A DNA stretch of 64,000 nucleotides, taken from Plasmodium brasilianum (taxonomy: Eukaryota; Apicomplexa; Aconoidasida; Haemosporida; Plasmodiidae). Below, in pieces: positions 62,455 through 64,000 of the stretch; positions within the stretch are counted from its first letter, which is position 1, and each line of letters opens with the position of its first letter. The stretch is taken from the NCBI RefSeq assembly GCF_023973825.1, contig NC_090118.1, forward strand, positions 1,471,001-1,535,000, given 5' to 3'. Below the pieces are notes generated by a model, which was not told where the DNA came from, ran no database searches, and saw only the letters and a list, made by a program, of their open reading frames with translations. The translations under genes were made by a program, and so were the position numbers.

Positions 62455-64000
62455 ACTTCATTTCTTTAATTTTTTACACACTATCAAATGATTTAGTTTA
62501 AAGTTATTAAAAAGCATACAAAATTGAGTTATATATAGATTTTTAATAAATATTTGTAATTTAAAAAAACAAGAAAAAAATAGAGATAATTAAAATATAT
62601 ACGTTTTGGTTTATAACTTTTTATATTTATTTGTATGTATTTTTTTGTATATTTTTTAATAACATTAATAATTGAATTTTTTTATAATACTTTTTTTTCA
62701 TTTAATTTATTTTTTAAATAAATACAATTTTAGCAGATCCTAATAGTATTTCTTATATGTAAGAAAATATATTTGATTATGATGATTACTAATAATTTAA
62801 GACTATAGTATACCATGAGTTAATAATATATAATGGTAAAATATTTTTATTTATTTTATTTATACTCATGATATCGTATAAGATATTCATTTTATCATCT
62901 GTTAAAGCTTTAAATATAAGAAACATATTATAGTTATATTTAAAATAAAAACAAATTTGAAATTTTATATTTATTGAATTCATATAAAAATAATATATTA
63001 GTACATAAATTAAAAAGTCCCCGACCCCTTAAATATAATCTTGAAATAATTGATAGAATAATAACTGAAAGATTATATTTATAAAAAGACAATTCATAAT
63101 TATCAAATTATGTTAAGGATAAAACTATTATCCATATACAGATATTTTAAGTTTTCAACCTAGTTTATATGTTTTTATTTTACAATATTTTTTGATAAAA
63201 ATATTCTTGAATTTGGAGAACATTGCTTTTATATATATAAAACAGTGCTTATGTATATAATAATCGGTATATTACATAAGGTATTCATTAAATATACTCG
63301 TAAGGTAATATGAATATTAAAAGACTTATTGAAATATTTTATTATTATAACATGGTAATTATTATTATGATACAATACAAATGTATAGAATACAATAATT
63401 TAAAAAAAATAATTGGACAAAAATTTAAGAGAATTATTTTTATAAGTATATAAACAGAAAAATTAAATAATTATGATACACAAAAATTTAAAGAATTATC
63501 TTTAAAAAATGATGCATTACTTTAATTTGTTGATATAATTTAAATAAAGTTTTATTTGAAGTTCCATTACAAATTATTTATATAAATATATTTTTATATT
63601 TATATCTCTCAAAGTTAAAAAGAAAAAAAATTCAAATTATACTGTTATAGTAAAAAAATATATAAAACATTAAAAAATACTTAAAAAGAAATTTAATATA
63701 ATAATTAAAATACATGTTAATGAAGTAATTATTTATTAAAAAGTCGCTTAGATTAAAATGTAGTTTGTCATTAACATACGTACAAATATTTATAAATTGA
63801 ATTATTTGATAAAAAAAAATCATTTATGTATTTATTTAACGTATGTGTCATATATTTGCTTTTTGGTACTTTTAAACTGGTAAATATATTATATACATTT
63901 ATTTTATTTGCACAGTTTTTTTATATTTTATTTATTTTCTTTTTTTTTGTAAACTTTCATTTAATAATTTATTACATTTTAATTAAATATAATTTATAAA
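62455..64000. other. Intergenic, right end of the window
   Basis: AT-rich spacer downstream of the pir gene with no gene or relic that I can support. No telomere-type TT(T/C)AGGG repeats are present, so the window stops short of the chromosome end. Two short - strand open stretches (62789-62983, 63632-63823) have only AT-codon composition. Confidence 0.55.

Noticed and set aside
1..64000. tRNA, rRNA, CRISPR, bacterial operon signals, telomere repeat arrays
   Set aside because: None seen. The intron-bearing Plasmodium-type genes make bacterial features irrelevant, and no TT(T/C)AGGG tracts or tRNA-like GC stems were recognised.

Overview
This is an extremely AT-rich, intron-bearing eukaryotic window that reads as subtelomeric DNA of a malaria parasite, most likely Plasmodium malariae or its close relatives (P. 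brasilianum, P. malariae-like). I base this on roughly 80% A+T by eye, on long non-coding spacers of homopolymers and AT microsatellites, and on a tandem array of two-exon genes. Each gene has a short signal-peptide exon (29 codons in most copies), a ~100-137 bp intron, an RxL export-type motif at about residue 52, and two membrane segments. That architecture matches the fam-l/fam-m families described from P. malariae. One pir gene closes the window on the right.

Layout, all on the + strand: fam genes or relics start at 1432 (pseudogene), 5204, 8652, 20008, 23633, 27457 (pseudogene), 32882, 35513 (pseudogene), 39755, 44434 (pseudogene), 48097 (relic, no exon 1 found), 51534 and 54453. A pir gene spans 60579-62454. 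Nothing convincing lies on the - strand. By my reading the second exons fall into three structural groups. Group A has a KELD-type block and a tail like YYHKKVKKYxKIKFRKR (1432, 8652, 20008, 35513, 54453; diverged in 44434 and 51534). Group B has KKWIKKKDYD and a tail NNEKYxKIK (5204, 23633). Group C ends in a YxFRKxxKYxK tail (27457, 32882, 39755). Each group B gene sits about 3.6-3.8 kb behind a group A gene, reproducing the doublet arrangement reported for fam-l/fam-m. I cannot say firmly which group carries which label; my weak recollection is B = fam-l and A = fam-m.

About 10 kb (9660-20007) has no intact gene. It is locally less AT-rich between about 12.7 and 14.6 kb and holds a 34-bp tandem duplication and short protein-like open stretches that look like eroded exons of another family.

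The genes do not form a pathway. They are paralogous, probably exported or surface-exposed proteins of infected red cells, expanded by tandem duplication of a unit that includes long 5' and 3' flanks. Motifs at about -750, about -400, the 5' part of the intron and about 140-190 bp after the stop recur across copies. Four or five of thirteen copies are broken. One intact-looking copy seems rescued by a replacement splice donor, and the pir gene has either an extra intron or a nonsense codon. The common orientation suggests the telomere lies to the right, which is inference from the published statement that these genes face the telomere.
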